Shown in pieces: positions 8,093 through 17,457 of a stretch of DNA of 30,087 nt. Within the stretch, counting starts at the first letter, position 1, and every line of letters starts with the position of its first letter. The notes below the pieces were generated by a model. The model was given only the letters and a program-made list of their open reading frames with translations. It searched no databases and was not told the origin of the DNA. The translations under genes and the position numbers were made by a program. This DNA is from a virus: the IMG/VR virus record IMGVR_UViG_3300042922_000105, positions 1 through 30,087 of that record. One strand, given 5' to 3'.

Positions 8093-8374
8093 ATGGACAA
8101 TAATTGGTTAAATCAAATAGAATTACCACTTAGTAAGTCAGAGAAAACGCAGTATCAAATACTGATGACACTAGGTAATATAGAAAGATTGTTAAATCAA
8201 CTGTTACCAAAAGAAGATAGACAAGGTGTTGAGGAATGCACGATAACTGAAATCAGTTCAGTAGATTATTCTGATATGACAAAAGAACAGTTAATTATAG
8301 AATGTGAGAAACAAGGTTTGAAGATAAGTGCTAGAGATAGTAGAGTAAAATTGTTAGAAAAACTAGCAGAGTAG
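8093..8374 (+). CDS. Small protein with SAP/HeH-like C-terminus
   Basis: 93 residues with AGGAGG before the ATG. The C-terminal 32 residues (MTKEQLIIECEKQGLKISAR then DSRVKLLEKL) have the two-helix pattern of SAP, LEM or HeH domains, which bind DNA or proteins and often occur in phage head-tail operons. The N-terminal half is a polar helix of unknown role. From its position between capsid and adaptor it could be a head-decoration or head-completion factor; this is inference from location. Confidence 0.6.
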   Translation: MDNNWLNQIELPLSKSEKTQYQILMTLGNIERLLNQLLPKEDRQGVEECTITEISSVDYSDMTKEQLIIECEKQGLKISARDSRVKLLEKLAE

Positions 8375-8382
8375 GTGAGCAG

Positions 8383-8820
8383 ATGACACTTAATGATTTG
8401 ATATTAAGAGTACGCAGTTATACTAGAGATACTAGTGGCAGTATATTTGCTAAGATTGATGTAGTTGGGTTTATAAATGAAGGTATAGATAGAATTAAAG
8501 TAATACCTCAATTAACTACTCTTACGTATTTAAATGCTCTTACAGATACAACAACAATACTTCCTGAACAATATCATTATTTACTTGCTGTTTACTCTGC
8601 TAGTAGATGTATGTTCCAAGATGAACAAGATGGTAGAGCAGGAACACTAATGAATGAGTTTGAAACAAAGATGGAAGAACTTAGAAGCAAGATAGATAAT
8701 GGAGAAATAATAATCAAAGATATTGATGGAAATGCAATAGTGATAACTACAGAGATGGATTACATTATGAATGAATATTTTGATGTAGATGTATCTGACG
8801 AGGAATATATAGTTGAATAG
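8383..8820 (+). CDS. Head-tail adaptor (connector) protein
   Basis: 145 residues. The opening (MTLNDLILRVRSYTRD followed by VVGFINEGIDRIK) is the typical start of gp6/gp4-like phage adaptors, which form a helical ring beneath the portal. A second helical part follows, with YHYLLAVYSASRCMFQDEQDG and a coiled helix through FETKMEELRSKI. The acidic C-terminal tail is longer than in minimal adaptors. The gene lies directly before the long tail-hub gene. The start has only a modest GGTGAG ribosome site and is probably coupled to the gene upstream. Confidence 0.7.
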   Translation: MTLNDLILRVRSYTRDTSGSIFAKIDVVGFINEGIDRIKVIPQLTTLTYLNALTDTTTILPEQYHYLLAVYSASRCMFQDEQDGRAGTLMNEFETKMEELRSKIDNGEIIIKDIDGNAIVITTEMDYIMNEYFDVDVSDEEYIVE

Positions 8821-8831
8821 GAGGTGAATAT

Positions 8832-10622
8832 ATGCCTTATATACAGAAGAACCTACCTGCCCCACCACAAACATTATCGTGGTCAATAGATAGTTATGAA
8901 GGTGGACTTAATAATGTATTATCCGAAATGTTAATACAAGACAATCAGGCAACAAATATATGTAACGTTGATTTTACTGATGATGCTGTAATTGAAAGTA
9001 GAAATGGTTTAAAATTAATTACTTCATTAAGCGGTGGAGGTGATGTTACTTTTATAGATACATTGAAGTCAACAACGTTGACACCTAGAATGATACAAAT
9101 GTGCAACGGTGATGTATTTTTAGACAATGTTAAAATATTAGACAATAAGAATATTATCAGTGGAGTACAGTTCAATGATAAATATTATATGATTAATGGT
9201 ACTGAAATATATGTATTCGGTAAATTTCCACAGGTATTAAGTACACATATAAAACCGTGGGGTACACCAAACCCAAATGAAATTGTATTAAAGGTTGTAG
9301 CACCACCAACTGACTTTATACCATTAGATAATACAAATACAATAGGTATGTATCATTATGATTACACAGCAATGACTTGTTGGTATGAACCTTGCATAAA
9401 TGAATTAAATGATGAATTTAAGGGAGTTAACGTATTTCCAACATCACCTACACTAATAGCTATTCATGCTGAAAGACTTGTAATTATAAGTGATGCAGGC
9501 GACCCAGGAAGTATATACATTTCAGATATAAATGGTGCTTTCTATTACCCTGCTAGTTTAGGATTACACATACCACCTAAAGGAGACAGAATAGTTGGTA
9601 TGGAAGTATTTACTGATAGTATAGTAGTTGGTACTAATGCTGAATTATATGCTATATATGGTGATACAAATAGAGATACAACTGGTAGTCAGTACACTAT
9701 TAAACGTATAAATTCACATACTGGATTTAAGAATAACAAATCTATATGCCCAATGCACAATAATCTTGTATTTGTAGGTAATGATAACAATATATATTCT
9801 ATGTATACTACGAAGACAGATGTTAGTATTCTAATGACTAACGTGCTTAATAAAACAGTAGATGTTACTAAATATCCGATAAATGCTACTGGTGTAAATA
9901 TGAAAAAAACAACGTCTGTTTTTCATAAAGACAGATTATATATACTTATTCCTGATTTGAAAACAATATTAGTTTATTCATATAAATTTATGGCATGGAC
10001 TATATATAGGACAAACCTTACAATAACCACACTTGGTATATACGAAGATGAATTGATATTAGGTGCTAGTTATGGGACATTGTTAGAATTTGATAAAGAT
10101 ACTTATGATGATAATGGGACACCATTTGCAACATATTGGCACAGCAAACGTTTCTCATTTGGTGATAGTACATTATATAAGAAATTTAAAGAAATGTATG
10201 TTGTTGCTCATGTATTTGAAAATATACGTTCTGATGTTAAATTAACGTACGAAGTTGATTATATAGATATAGAGCAAAGAGAGTTAATTTCAAATCAAAT
10301 AAGTACATGGGGAATATCTAATTTTGGTGATAGGTATATAGTAAGAAACATATCTCCTTCATTGCCAATAACAATAGGTCAACGTGGTAGATATATTAAG
10401 TTTATGATATATAATGGCTACTTTGTTGAAGGTTATTTCTATCTTCTATCTGAACTACAAGTTTTTCCAAAGAGAAACCAAGCCTGTTATTATGTAGAGG
10501 AATTAGGTAAGTACGTCTTATATGATACTGGTAATATAGTAGAATTATCAGATGATGAAGTTAAGCAACCAATGAAAGTATATAGTGTTAGTGGAACATA
10601 TCAATTAAAAGGAAGGAGATAA
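8832..10622 (+). CDS. Tail hub/nozzle-like protein (P22 gp10 or T7 gp12 type)
   Basis: 596 residues. The N-terminal signature (YEGGLNNVLSEMLIQDNQA, then NICNVDF and SRNG) recurs at the start of the tail stabilisation and nozzle proteins of short-tailed phages. Repeated beta-strand segments follow, such as LVIISDAGDPGSIYISD, VGTNAELYAIYG and NNLVFVGNDNNIYSMYT, consistent with a beta-propeller. It would close the neck and form the tail tube end that binds the fibre. It is placed between adaptor and fibre and shares bases with the ribosome site of the fibre gene. Confidence 0.75.
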   Translation: MPYIQKNLPAPPQTLSWSIDSYEGGLNNVLSEMLIQDNQATNICNVDFTDDAVIESRNGLKLITSLSGGGDVTFIDTLKSTTLTPRMIQMCNGDVFLDNVKILDNKNIISGVQFNDKYYMINGTEIYVFGKFPQVLSTHIKPWGTPNPNEIVLKVVAPPTDFIPLDNTNTIGMYHYDYTAMTCWYEPCINELNDEFKGVNVFPTSPTLIAIHAERLVIISDAGDPGSIYISDINGAFYYPASLGLHIPPKGDRIVGMEVFTDSIVVGTNAELYAIYGDTNRDTTGSQYTIKRINSHTGFKNNKSICPMHNNLVFVGNDNNIYSMYTTKTDVSILMTNVLNKTVDVTKYPINATGVNMKKTTSVFHKDRLYILIPDLKTILVYSYKFMAWTIYRTNLTITTLGIYEDELILGASYGTLLEFDKDTYDDNGTPFATYWHSKRFSFGDSTLYKKFKEMYVVAHVFENIRSDVKLTYEVDYIDIEQRELISNQISTWGISNFGDRYIVRNISPSLPITIGQRGRYIKFMIYNGYFVEGYFYLLSELQVFPKRNQACYYVEELGKYVLYDTGNIVELSDDEVKQPMKVYSVSGTYQLKGRR

Positions 10623-10624
10623 AT

Positions 10625-13600
10625 ATGACTATACAACCATTAAATATATCATACCCTGATTTCGTACTAAATACAGTAATAGACCCTGAACAATTTGATA
10701 CTAATAATGCTGAATTAGTTAATAAGATAAATGAACTACTAACTGTATTGCATTCGATTAACGGTGCTAAAGAAATAATAGCTGATGCAATCCCTGGGTT
10801 TATTGGTAGTGTTGATTTACAAGCTATGTTAGTTGCGCTTAAAGCAAAGATAGACTCAAATGATGAATGGATTACTGCTGATGTAATAGAAAAACATGAT
10901 GGTGTGCTTAGTGCTATAAATACCATTTCAGGCAATATAGATAGTCTATCATTTGCAAAAGCAGATAAAGCTACAACATATCTTCGTACTGAATTGTATA
11001 AGAAAACAGAAGTAGATGGTTTGATGACTACACACAAAGCATCAGCAGACCATGACGGTAGATACTTTACCGAAGCAGAAATCAACACAATGAATACAAA
11101 TCATAAGGCTAGTACATCTGTTGACCATGATAATAGGTACTATACAGAAACAGAGATAGATACAAAAGTAGGAGTGTTAAATACAGCAGATACAACAAAT
11201 GCAAATAATCTAACTACACATAAAACAAGCACTGACCATGATGGCAGATACTATACACGAACAGAGGTAGATACTGCAAATACTAATCACAAAAATAGTG
11301 CTTCTACTGACCACGATAACAGATATTATACAGAAACAGAATTATCAGCTATAGATGGTATAAAAGGTAGTACATTGATAGGCACACCACCGATAACAGG
11401 CATAGCTGGTACTAACGTTAAAGAGCAATTAGCAAGTCTTAAAGAGAATATAAATCAAGTTGCAATAGCAGGTATACCTGATGGAAGTGTTACAGCGATT
11501 AAGATGGCTAATGATATGAAGAAAGACATTGCTGGTGGTATAGTTGCATATAATACTTACAAATCAGAATTAACAAATAGCTTTAAAGTACCAGTGACAA
11601 CAAATCAATTAGTGAACTCAATATCAGTTAACTCTAATAAAGTAGTTAATGTTGATTTGCAAGGGAAGACAGTTGTGAATTTATTAGGTAGTGATGGAGA
11701 TTGTGAAGATGTTAATAAGTTTTTACAATATCAATCAACAAGGATATTGGATAACATAAATAAAGTGTTTGGTAATAATGGATTAAAAGTTACACTGTCA
11801 ACAGGATACACTACTGGTTCTGTCAATCCCGGTATAAGGGATATTTTAGACATTAATAAATATTATTGTGTTAGTGTTTATGTTAAAAATGGCAATGCTA
11901 CAGAAGCATCTCTCAAAGTTGATAATGGGTATAGTGGTCTTGTTAATATAATAAACACAACAGATACAACAAAATTCAATAGGTTATTCATGAAATTAAA
12001 TCCAACCCAACATTCCAATACTATTAGAATTATACTTCAAGTTAGTGGCATAGAAGGTCAATATGCTTATTTTGACGGAATAATGCTAGAAGAAATCACA
12101 GAAGCACAATATAATGACCCTAATTTTAAGCCATCTGAATATGTTAATAGTGATATGAGTGTAGGGGAAGTTAGTACTAAAGTTAAGACAGTTGGGAAGA
12201 ACTTATTTAATGGTGAAGTAGAGTTAGGATTAATAGATGTTAATGGCTATAAGTCTCCTGGAACAGCCTGTGTGAGAAGCATTAACTATACTAATGTTAA
12301 AGAGAACACTAGCTATATATTATCTAGTGATATGGCATATACAACACTTGTATTTTTTTATAATGAGGCTAAATCACGCATATCAGATATATCGTCATTA
12401 AGTTTTACTACACCAGTTGGTTGTAAGTATATAATGTTTAGAACAAGTACTGGTGCAAATCAAAATAATATAAATGTCAAGTTTCAACTAGAAGAAGGTA
12501 CAACTGCAACTACCTACGAATCATACAAAGAAACCTACCTTGATGTGCCTGTATTAAAAAGTATACCTAGTGGTATTAAAGATGAAATAGTAGATAATAA
12601 GTTAATTAAAAAAGTAGAAAAAGTTGTGTTAGATGGAAGTTTAGGTTGGTTATTTGGTGCTAGTATAGTTGGTGCTAAACGAGTATACCTACCGAATGAT
12701 ACAATACCAAATAGTATAACACTAGGTGATGGACAGCTTATAAGATATGATGGAAAAATAGTTACAAATACAAAAGCAGATGGTAATGCAGGTGATACAT
12801 TCTATCTATCCAGTAACAGTATAAGAATATATATACCTTCATCTGTTAGCGGTTGGGGAGATAGTTATAATCCAACAAATGCTGAAATACAAGCTTGTAT
12901 GTTTGGTTGGGTAATGATGACGCAGGAGAGTTGGGCAACTAATGCTGTTGCTTATAATGGTGTTGGTACTAAGGGTTGGGCAAAAAGATATTGTGGTACA
13001 GGAACTTACGATACTTCAACAACACTTGGACAATTAGTTCAATCATCAGGAACAGGAACATTACCTACAGTTATGAATGACCAAGGTTACACACCATATA
13101 GACTCTACTATCAATTAGCAACACCAGTAACTACAGAAATAATTAAGCCTAATTTAATAGCATATCCTAGTGGAACATTAAATATTGAAACTGATACAAA
13201 TGTATGGGTAATACCTAATATAATTTATACTATAACTGATAGCGAGAAAGCTAATATAGATGAAATAATGAAAAAATCACATGAGAATACTCAAGGTATA
13301 TTGGGAAACGAAAAAGATATAGCACAATTAAGTAACCCTAACTTACTTATTAATGGTGATTTTCAAGTATGGCAGAGAGGTACGTCTTTTTTAAATGTTA
13401 TAAACACTGGTATTTATACCTCTGATAGATGGCTATGTTATGGTAATGCAAGTCATAATGGTAGTGTTTTTAAAACCATAAAAGGCATTAAACTAATAAG
13501 CAATACTAGTGCATCTTACTCAAGAATAAAACAAACGTTTGAAGATGATTTTAAGAATAAATTACTTGGAAAAGAAGTTACTTTATCAATAAATGTAAAA

Positions 13601-14233
13601 AACATTCAAGGAGGTGCATTATTTTATGTAATGGATGGTGGTGCTGGTTTTGTAAATGCTAATTTGTATAAAGGAATAAATACAGTAACGTTTAAAATGA
13701 AGGATATATTTACAAGTTACTTTGGAATAGCAATACAAGTTAATCAAGGAGCAACTGGTGATTATATTGAACTTGAGTGGGTTAAACTTGAACTAGGCTC
13801 AAAAGCAACTCCATTTGTACCAAGAACTTATGCAGAAGAATTAGCTATGTGTCAAAGGTATTACGAAAAGAGTTATAGAAGTGATATGTACCCAGGAACA
13901 GATACGTATTCTGGAAGGGATATGGGAAAAGCTGATGTTGCAATAGCTTTCAGTACAGCAGGTATATTTAACTTGGGTAGAAAACTAATATATTCCCAAA
14001 GAAAGAGAATTGCCCCTACAGTAACCTTATATGGTAGAGGAACTGGGTTAGCTCCTAATACTATCTACAAAAATGCTCAAGGTTCTTGTAGAACTGGGTG
14101 TACAGTATATAGTGTAACCGCAGGAGATATGGGATTTGAGTCAATTAGTGTAGACAACTCAAGTAATTCAGTGGCATTTAGTATAGGTGATATGTTTGAG
14201 TTTAATTGGGTAGCGGATGCAGAAATCTATTAG
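10625..14233 (+). CDS. Tail fibre / receptor-binding protein
   Basis: 1202 residues. The N-terminal part (about 1-130) is helical and probably attaches to the tail. Residues 142-235 hold four DHD[G/N]RY[F/Y] repeats of the phage-fibre type. Two beta-rich modules follow: about 300-510 with VVNLLGSDGDCED and YFDGIMLEEITEAQYNDPNF, and about 525-870 with GKNLFNGEVELG and YRLYYQLATPVTTEI, both like sugar-binding or jelly-roll modules. The C-terminal module begins at NPNLLINGDFQVWQRG (about 904) and ends with FVPRTYAEELAMCQRYYEKS, a common distal tip of Gram-positive phage fibres. It should decide host range. GGAGAT overlaps the preceding stop and serves as ribosome site. Confidence 0.85.
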   Translation: MTIQPLNISYPDFVLNTVIDPEQFDTNNAELVNKINELLTVLHSINGAKEIIADAIPGFIGSVDLQAMLVALKAKIDSNDEWITADVIEKHDGVLSAINTISGNIDSLSFAKADKATTYLRTELYKKTEVDGLMTTHKASADHDGRYFTEAEINTMNTNHKASTSVDHDNRYYTETEIDTKVGVLNTADTTNANNLTTHKTSTDHDGRYYTRTEVDTANTNHKNSASTDHDNRYYTETELSAIDGIKGSTLIGTPPITGIAGTNVKEQLASLKENINQVAIAGIPDGSVTAIKMANDMKKDIAGGIVAYNTYKSELTNSFKVPVTTNQLVNSISVNSNKVVNVDLQGKTVVNLLGSDGDCEDVNKFLQYQSTRILDNINKVFGNNGLKVTLSTGYTTGSVNPGIRDILDINKYYCVSVYVKNGNATEASLKVDNGYSGLVNIINTTDTTKFNRLFMKLNPTQHSNTIRIILQVSGIEGQYAYFDGIMLEEITEAQYNDPNFKPSEYVNSDMSVGEVSTKVKTVGKNLFNGEVELGLIDVNGYKSPGTACVRSINYTNVKENTSYILSSDMAYTTLVFFYNEAKSRISDISSLSFTTPVGCKYIMFRTSTGANQNNINVKFQLEEGTTATTYESYKETYLDVPVLKSIPSGIKDEIVDNKLIKKVEKVVLDGSLGWLFGASIVGAKRVYLPNDTIPNSITLGDGQLIRYDGKIVTNTKADGNAGDTFYLSSNSIRIYIPSSVSGWGDSYNPTNAEIQACMFGWVMMTQESWATNAVAYNGVGTKGWAKRYCGTGTYDTSTTLGQLVQSSGTGTLPTVMNDQGYTPYRLYYQLATPVTTEIIKPNLIAYPSGTLNIETDTNVWVIPNIIYTITDSEKANIDEIMKKSHENTQGILGNEKDIAQLSNPNLLINGDFQVWQRGTSFLNVINTGIYTSDRWLCYGNASHNGSVFKTIKGIKLISNTSASYSRIKQTFEDDFKNKLLGKEVTLSINVKNIQGGALFYVMDGGAGFVNANLYKGINTVTFKMKDIFTSYFGIAIQVNQGATGDYIELEWVKLELGSKATPFVPRTYAEELAMCQRYYEKSYRSDMYPGTDTYSGRDMGKADVAIAFSTAGIFNLGRKLIYSQRKRIAPTVTLYGRGTGLAPNTIYKNAQGSCRTGCTVYSVTAGDMGFESISVDNSSNSVAFSIGDMFEFNWVADAEIY
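11048..11329 (+). repeat. Four-unit fibre repeat inside the tail fibre gene
   Basis: The units DHDGRYF, DHDNRYY, DHDGRYY and DHDNRYY start at residues 142, 167, 204 and 229. The spacing alternates 25, 37 and 25, so a 62-residue double unit (a G form then an N form) is duplicated. This points to a past tandem duplication of a two-repeat block; the repeats probably form trimeric shaft segments. Confidence 0.7.
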
Positions 14234-14245
14234 GAGGTGATGTAA

Positions 14246-14638
14246 GTGGAATTTACTAATAAAATCTATATCAGATTAAACGAAGACAATATAGTGACAT
14301 ATATCTTCTCTACTGTATTTGAACAACCATTAGAAACAGATATATTACTAGAGGAAGGTAATGAAGAATATCATGCCCACGTTCATTTAAAGTACAAGCT
14401 AACAGATGATAAGGGCAGATTAAACTATAAATATATAGATGAACTGATAGAACTTACAGAAGAAGAAAAAGAAATATTGTTTCCTACACCAATTCCACAA
14501 CAAACTGAAACAGAAGTATTGCAGGAAAAGATTACAGAATTAGAAACAAATAATACTGCTTTTCAAACAAAAGACAATATGATACAGGAAACAATGGATA
14601 TAATTTTAACAGTAATATTACCAAGTTTACAAGTCTAA
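14246..14638 (+). CDS. Small fibre-associated protein, unknown function
   Basis: 130 residues from GTG 14246; the nearby ATG at 14240 runs straight into a stop, and GGAGG at 14233-14237 is spaced for the GTG. The N-terminal half is beta-rich and acidic. The C-terminal half contains a Pro-rich hinge (FPTPIPQQ) followed by a heptad-like helix (EVLQEKITELETNN...). Proteins of this shape right after a fibre gene are commonly fibre accessory proteins or assembly helpers (XkdW-like position). The exact family was not recognised. Confidence 0.6.
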   Translation: MEFTNKIYIRLNEDNIVTYIFSTVFEQPLETDILLEEGNEEYHAHVHLKYKLTDDKGRLNYKYIDELIELTEEEKEILFPTPIPQQTETEVLQEKITELETNNTAFQTKDNMIQETMDIILTVILPSLQV

Positions 14639-14671
14639 CAAGACTTGATATAAATTTTAAGGAGGTATATC

Positions 14672-14848
14672 ATGATGGTAACATTTATAGCAGGAAGAAT
14701 TGAATTAGCAGGTGACACATCACTAGAAGCAGGACAGGAGAAATACAGAGCATATTTTATTAACACAAATCTTTATTTAGCATACAAAGCAGAAGTGGAT
14801 GCTATATTGATGCAAGATGGCTATGGTGACTGTATAGTTACTGCCTAA
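14672..14848 (+). CDS. 58-residue phage protein downstream of the fibre genes
   Basis: A short ORF with a strong AAGGAGG ribosome site (14658-14665) and ATG at 14672, ending TAA at 14846-14848. It reads MMVTFIAGRIELAG at the start and ends with DAILMQDGYGDCIVTA. Small proteins that end in a similar ILxxxGYxDxIV pattern occur at the same place in many Gram-positive phage genomes, after the fibre genes and before lysis genes (XkdX/CD1375-like position). No function is known to me. Its coding nature is supported by the ribosome site, the codon use and the terminator directly after it. Confidence 0.7.
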   Translation: MMVTFIAGRIELAGDTSLEAGQEKYRAYFINTNLYLAYKAEVDAILMQDGYGDCIVTA

Positions 14849-14854
14849 ACAAAT

Positions 14855-14879
14855 GGGGACTATATGTCCCCTATTTTCT
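14855..14879 (+). terminator. Intrinsic terminator after the fibre cluster
   Basis: GGGGAC (14855-14860) pairs with GTCCCC (14866-14871) around TATAT and is followed by TATTTTCTT. The T-run is imperfect, so read-through into the amidase is likely. No promoter is visible before the next gene. Confidence 0.65.
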
Positions 14880-14896
14880 TATAAGGAGGTATGTAT

Positions 14897-15622
14897 ATGG
14901 AAGAACATATGGGTGTAAATGATGGGCACACTATTAGCGGTGCAGGTAGTGGTGCTGTTGGTTTTATAAATGAAAGTATGGAAACTAGAAAAGTAGGCAA
15001 GTTTGTTAGACAAATGTTATCCGAATTAGGATATAAGGTTAGTAATTGTACGGTAGATTATGCTAACAGTTCAAATGAAGCACTTAATTTGATAGTAAAT
15101 CTAGCTAATAATAAAGACCTAACATTTTTCATATCAATACATTTTAATGCTAGTGGTGGTAGAGGTGTTGAAGTATATACATACGAAGGTAGACAATTTG
15201 AAGATGCAGTAAACGTATGTAGAAACATATCTAACTTAGGCTTTATAAATAGAGGTGTAAAGAGTGGTACTGGGTTATATGTAATTAGAAAGACAAAAGC
15301 TAAGAGTATGTTAATAGAAGTATGTTTTGTAGATAGTGCAGATGCACAACATTATTTAAAAGTAGGTGCATATGCTATCGCTAAGGCTATCGTAGAAGGT
15401 ATAACGGGTAAAAAGGTAGTAGAAAAAATTAAATTCCCTATGCCACTTAAAATGAAGTATGACTGCCCTGCTGTTAGAATAAATGGAACTTCTATTGAAC
15501 TGATTAAATACTTCTATAAAAACGATAACATAACTGCTAGTGGAGAATTAGAAGATAAATATTTACTTAATATAAATGGTGTTAATGGCTATGTATACAA
15601 GAGTGCAACAACTAACAGATAA
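14897..15622 (+). CDS. N-acetylmuramoyl-L-alanine amidase (endolysin, Amidase_3)
   Basis: 241 residues. ATG 14897 is preferred over 14891 because GGAGG (14885-14889) lies only one base before the latter. Zinc ligands are visible: H11 in VNDGHT, E26 in FINESMETRKVG and H82 in FISIHFNASGG, with the catalytic glutamate E141 in SMLIEVCFVDS. The enzyme cuts the amide bond between N-acetylmuramic acid and L-alanine in peptidoglycan. The last 60 residues (from about 180) form a small beta-rich domain, possibly SH3-like, for wall binding. It is separated from the holin by two virion-protein genes, so it could also be a virion-associated lysin used at entry. Confidence 0.88.
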   Translation: MEEHMGVNDGHTISGAGSGAVGFINESMETRKVGKFVRQMLSELGYKVSNCTVDYANSSNEALNLIVNLANNKDLTFFISIHFNASGGRGVEVYTYEGRQFEDAVNVCRNISNLGFINRGVKSGTGLYVIRKTKAKSMLIEVCFVDSADAQHYLKVGAYAIAKAIVEGITGKKVVEKIKFPMPLKMKYDCPAVRINGTSIELIKYFYKNDNITASGELEDKYLLNINGVNGYVYKSATTNR

Positions 15623-15669
15623 TTTGTCACAATTCATAAATAATGGTAATATAAATGTGAGGTGAAAAA

Positions 15670-17439
15670 ATGGCAACTATAAAAGAAATGGCTCTAGCAT
15701 ATATAAATAAAAATTATCCTACTGCACCAACAACAAATCCAACAGCACAAGTAATACAAAATAAATTAGCACAAACACCAACTACAACAACGCAATCAGT
15801 AACTGCACCAAAATACGCAGGCTCTGCACCTACAAGTACTACTACACCGACATCTGCACTATCAGCACAAGATGCGGTAAATAGATTAAGTAGTGGTGTT
15901 ATAAAGAGTGGTAGTGCTGAATGGTATTCTGCTATGGATGCAATAGATAAAGCGAATGGTGTTGTTAATAATACTTCGCAATTTCCAAAAACATTAAGTC
16001 CTGAAAAAGAAGCACAACTTAACAACTTAGATATATTGAATGGTGCAAATAATGCGTATGTGGCAAATAGTGGCTATACATTTGGTTCAGCAGGTTCTGC
16101 TAATTTTACTAATACAGAAGCAGGTCAAATGTTAAAACAAGCTATAGATGCAAGGTTAAACGCAGGACAAGATATAACTGACCTATCTCAACAATATGCA
16201 GAAGGTGCACAACAGTTATTTGATAAAAATAAAAAAGCAAGTGGCGGTGCAGGTGGTTTCAATATGCAATCATTCTTGGACAATTATATGCAATTTATGA
16301 AAGGTTCATATGATAGTGCTAAGTTAGGAGAAACAGCACTTGCTAATAGCAAAATGGAACAAGATATACTAGCACAAGAAGGAGAAAAAAGACAAGGTGA
16401 AAAAGATTATACTGACTCAATGAACGGTATTAATCAAGATACTTATAATGCTAGTGAAAATGCAAAGATACGTGGTATGGAAAGAGGTATTAGTTATTCT
16501 GCACAGCAAGCAGGTGTCGAAGCGGGAGTAGCTAGTAGAGCACTTACTAATAAACAACAAGCTAAAGAGGTTAGAGATTTAAGGCTTGGTAGCATAAGAG
16601 ATAAAATAAATGCAATCAAATCAGGTAATTTAGCTGAACTGCAAAATATAGAAGCTAGTTACAATTCTAAGTTACAAGCATCTATGGGTGATGCATTTAT
16701 GAAGGGTACTGAACATCAATGGGATATGGAAAAGTTATCTACACAACAAGGTTATACTCAATCTAACATGGGATTACAACAAGGTTATGACTTAGATAAG
16801 ATAAAAGCTAACCAAACTAATACATTAACTAATATGGGAATACAACAAAAGTATGACCTAGAAAAAATAGATGTTAACAATACTAATGACCAAGTTAAAT
16901 TAAACACTATGTTTGAGAATGACTTAAAGAAAATGAGTGTAGACCAACAATACAAAGTACAACTTCAAAACATGGATTATGCATTTAAGAAAGACTTCTT
17001 AAAACTAGAAACTGGTGAGAAGAAGAATTTAATGGCATTTGATACAGAACAACAGAAAATAATCATGGGACTTGACCAAAAGCATAAGATGGCAATACTA
17101 GGTGCGCAAAATGCAAATGACAATAGACAACTACAAGCTAAATTCCAACAAGAGAGTCAAGGTGCAATGAGAGACATAATGAGTTCCATACTTATGAATG
17201 ACCCTAACTTTACTGCATATCCAAGCACAGCAGAACAAGGTAAGATGATGACTGACTTACTTGGAGTTGTTGGTGGAAAAATAACAGTAGACCAATTTGT
17301 AAATGCAAACTACAAGAATTTACCATCAAGTAAAAAGGCAGAAAGTGTAGCTATTGTTAAACAGCAAATAGATGCAATATCAGGTAAAGGTAAGCAAACA
17401 ACGCCTTTATACGGTTCAGATTTTATATTCCCTAACTAA
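15670..17439 (+). CDS. Internal virion / ejection-type protein (589 residues)
   Basis: GAGGTG precedes the ATG. After a short helix, residues about 18-65 are low-complexity Thr/Ala/Pro. The middle and C-terminal parts are Gln/Asn/Lys-rich and helical, with degenerate repeats near 355-400 (QQGYTQSNMGLQQGYDLDKI, then NMGIQQKYDLEKI). There is no signal peptide or enzymatic motif. Long helical proteins placed beside a giant internal protein in short-tailed phages are usually packed in the head and ejected with the DNA to extend the tail channel. The assignment rests on composition and position rather than on a recognised family. Confidence 0.6.
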   Translation: MATIKEMALAYINKNYPTAPTTNPTAQVIQNKLAQTPTTTTQSVTAPKYAGSAPTSTTTPTSALSAQDAVNRLSSGVIKSGSAEWYSAMDAIDKANGVVNNTSQFPKTLSPEKEAQLNNLDILNGANNAYVANSGYTFGSAGSANFTNTEAGQMLKQAIDARLNAGQDITDLSQQYAEGAQQLFDKNKKASGGAGGFNMQSFLDNYMQFMKGSYDSAKLGETALANSKMEQDILAQEGEKRQGEKDYTDSMNGINQDTYNASENAKIRGMERGISYSAQQAGVEAGVASRALTNKQQAKEVRDLRLGSIRDKINAIKSGNLAELQNIEASYNSKLQASMGDAFMKGTEHQWDMEKLSTQQGYTQSNMGLQQGYDLDKIKANQTNTLTNMGIQQKYDLEKIDVNNTNDQVKLNTMFENDLKKMSVDQQYKVQLQNMDYAFKKDFLKLETGEKKNLMAFDTEQQKIIMGLDQKHKMAILGAQNANDNRQLQAKFQQESQGAMRDIMSSILMNDPNFTAYPSTAEQGKMMTDLLGVVGGKITVDQFVNANYKNLPSSKKAESVAIVKQQIDAISGKGKQTTPLYGSDFIFPN

Positions 17440-17457
17440 TACAAAGGAGGTAGTTTT

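Noticed and set aside
10588-11088. 166-codon open frame on the - strand over the start of the tail fibre gene
   Set aside because: It lies opposite a well-supported + strand gene, has no good ribosome site and reads as low-complexity Ser/Ile/Val-rich antisense of coding sequence.
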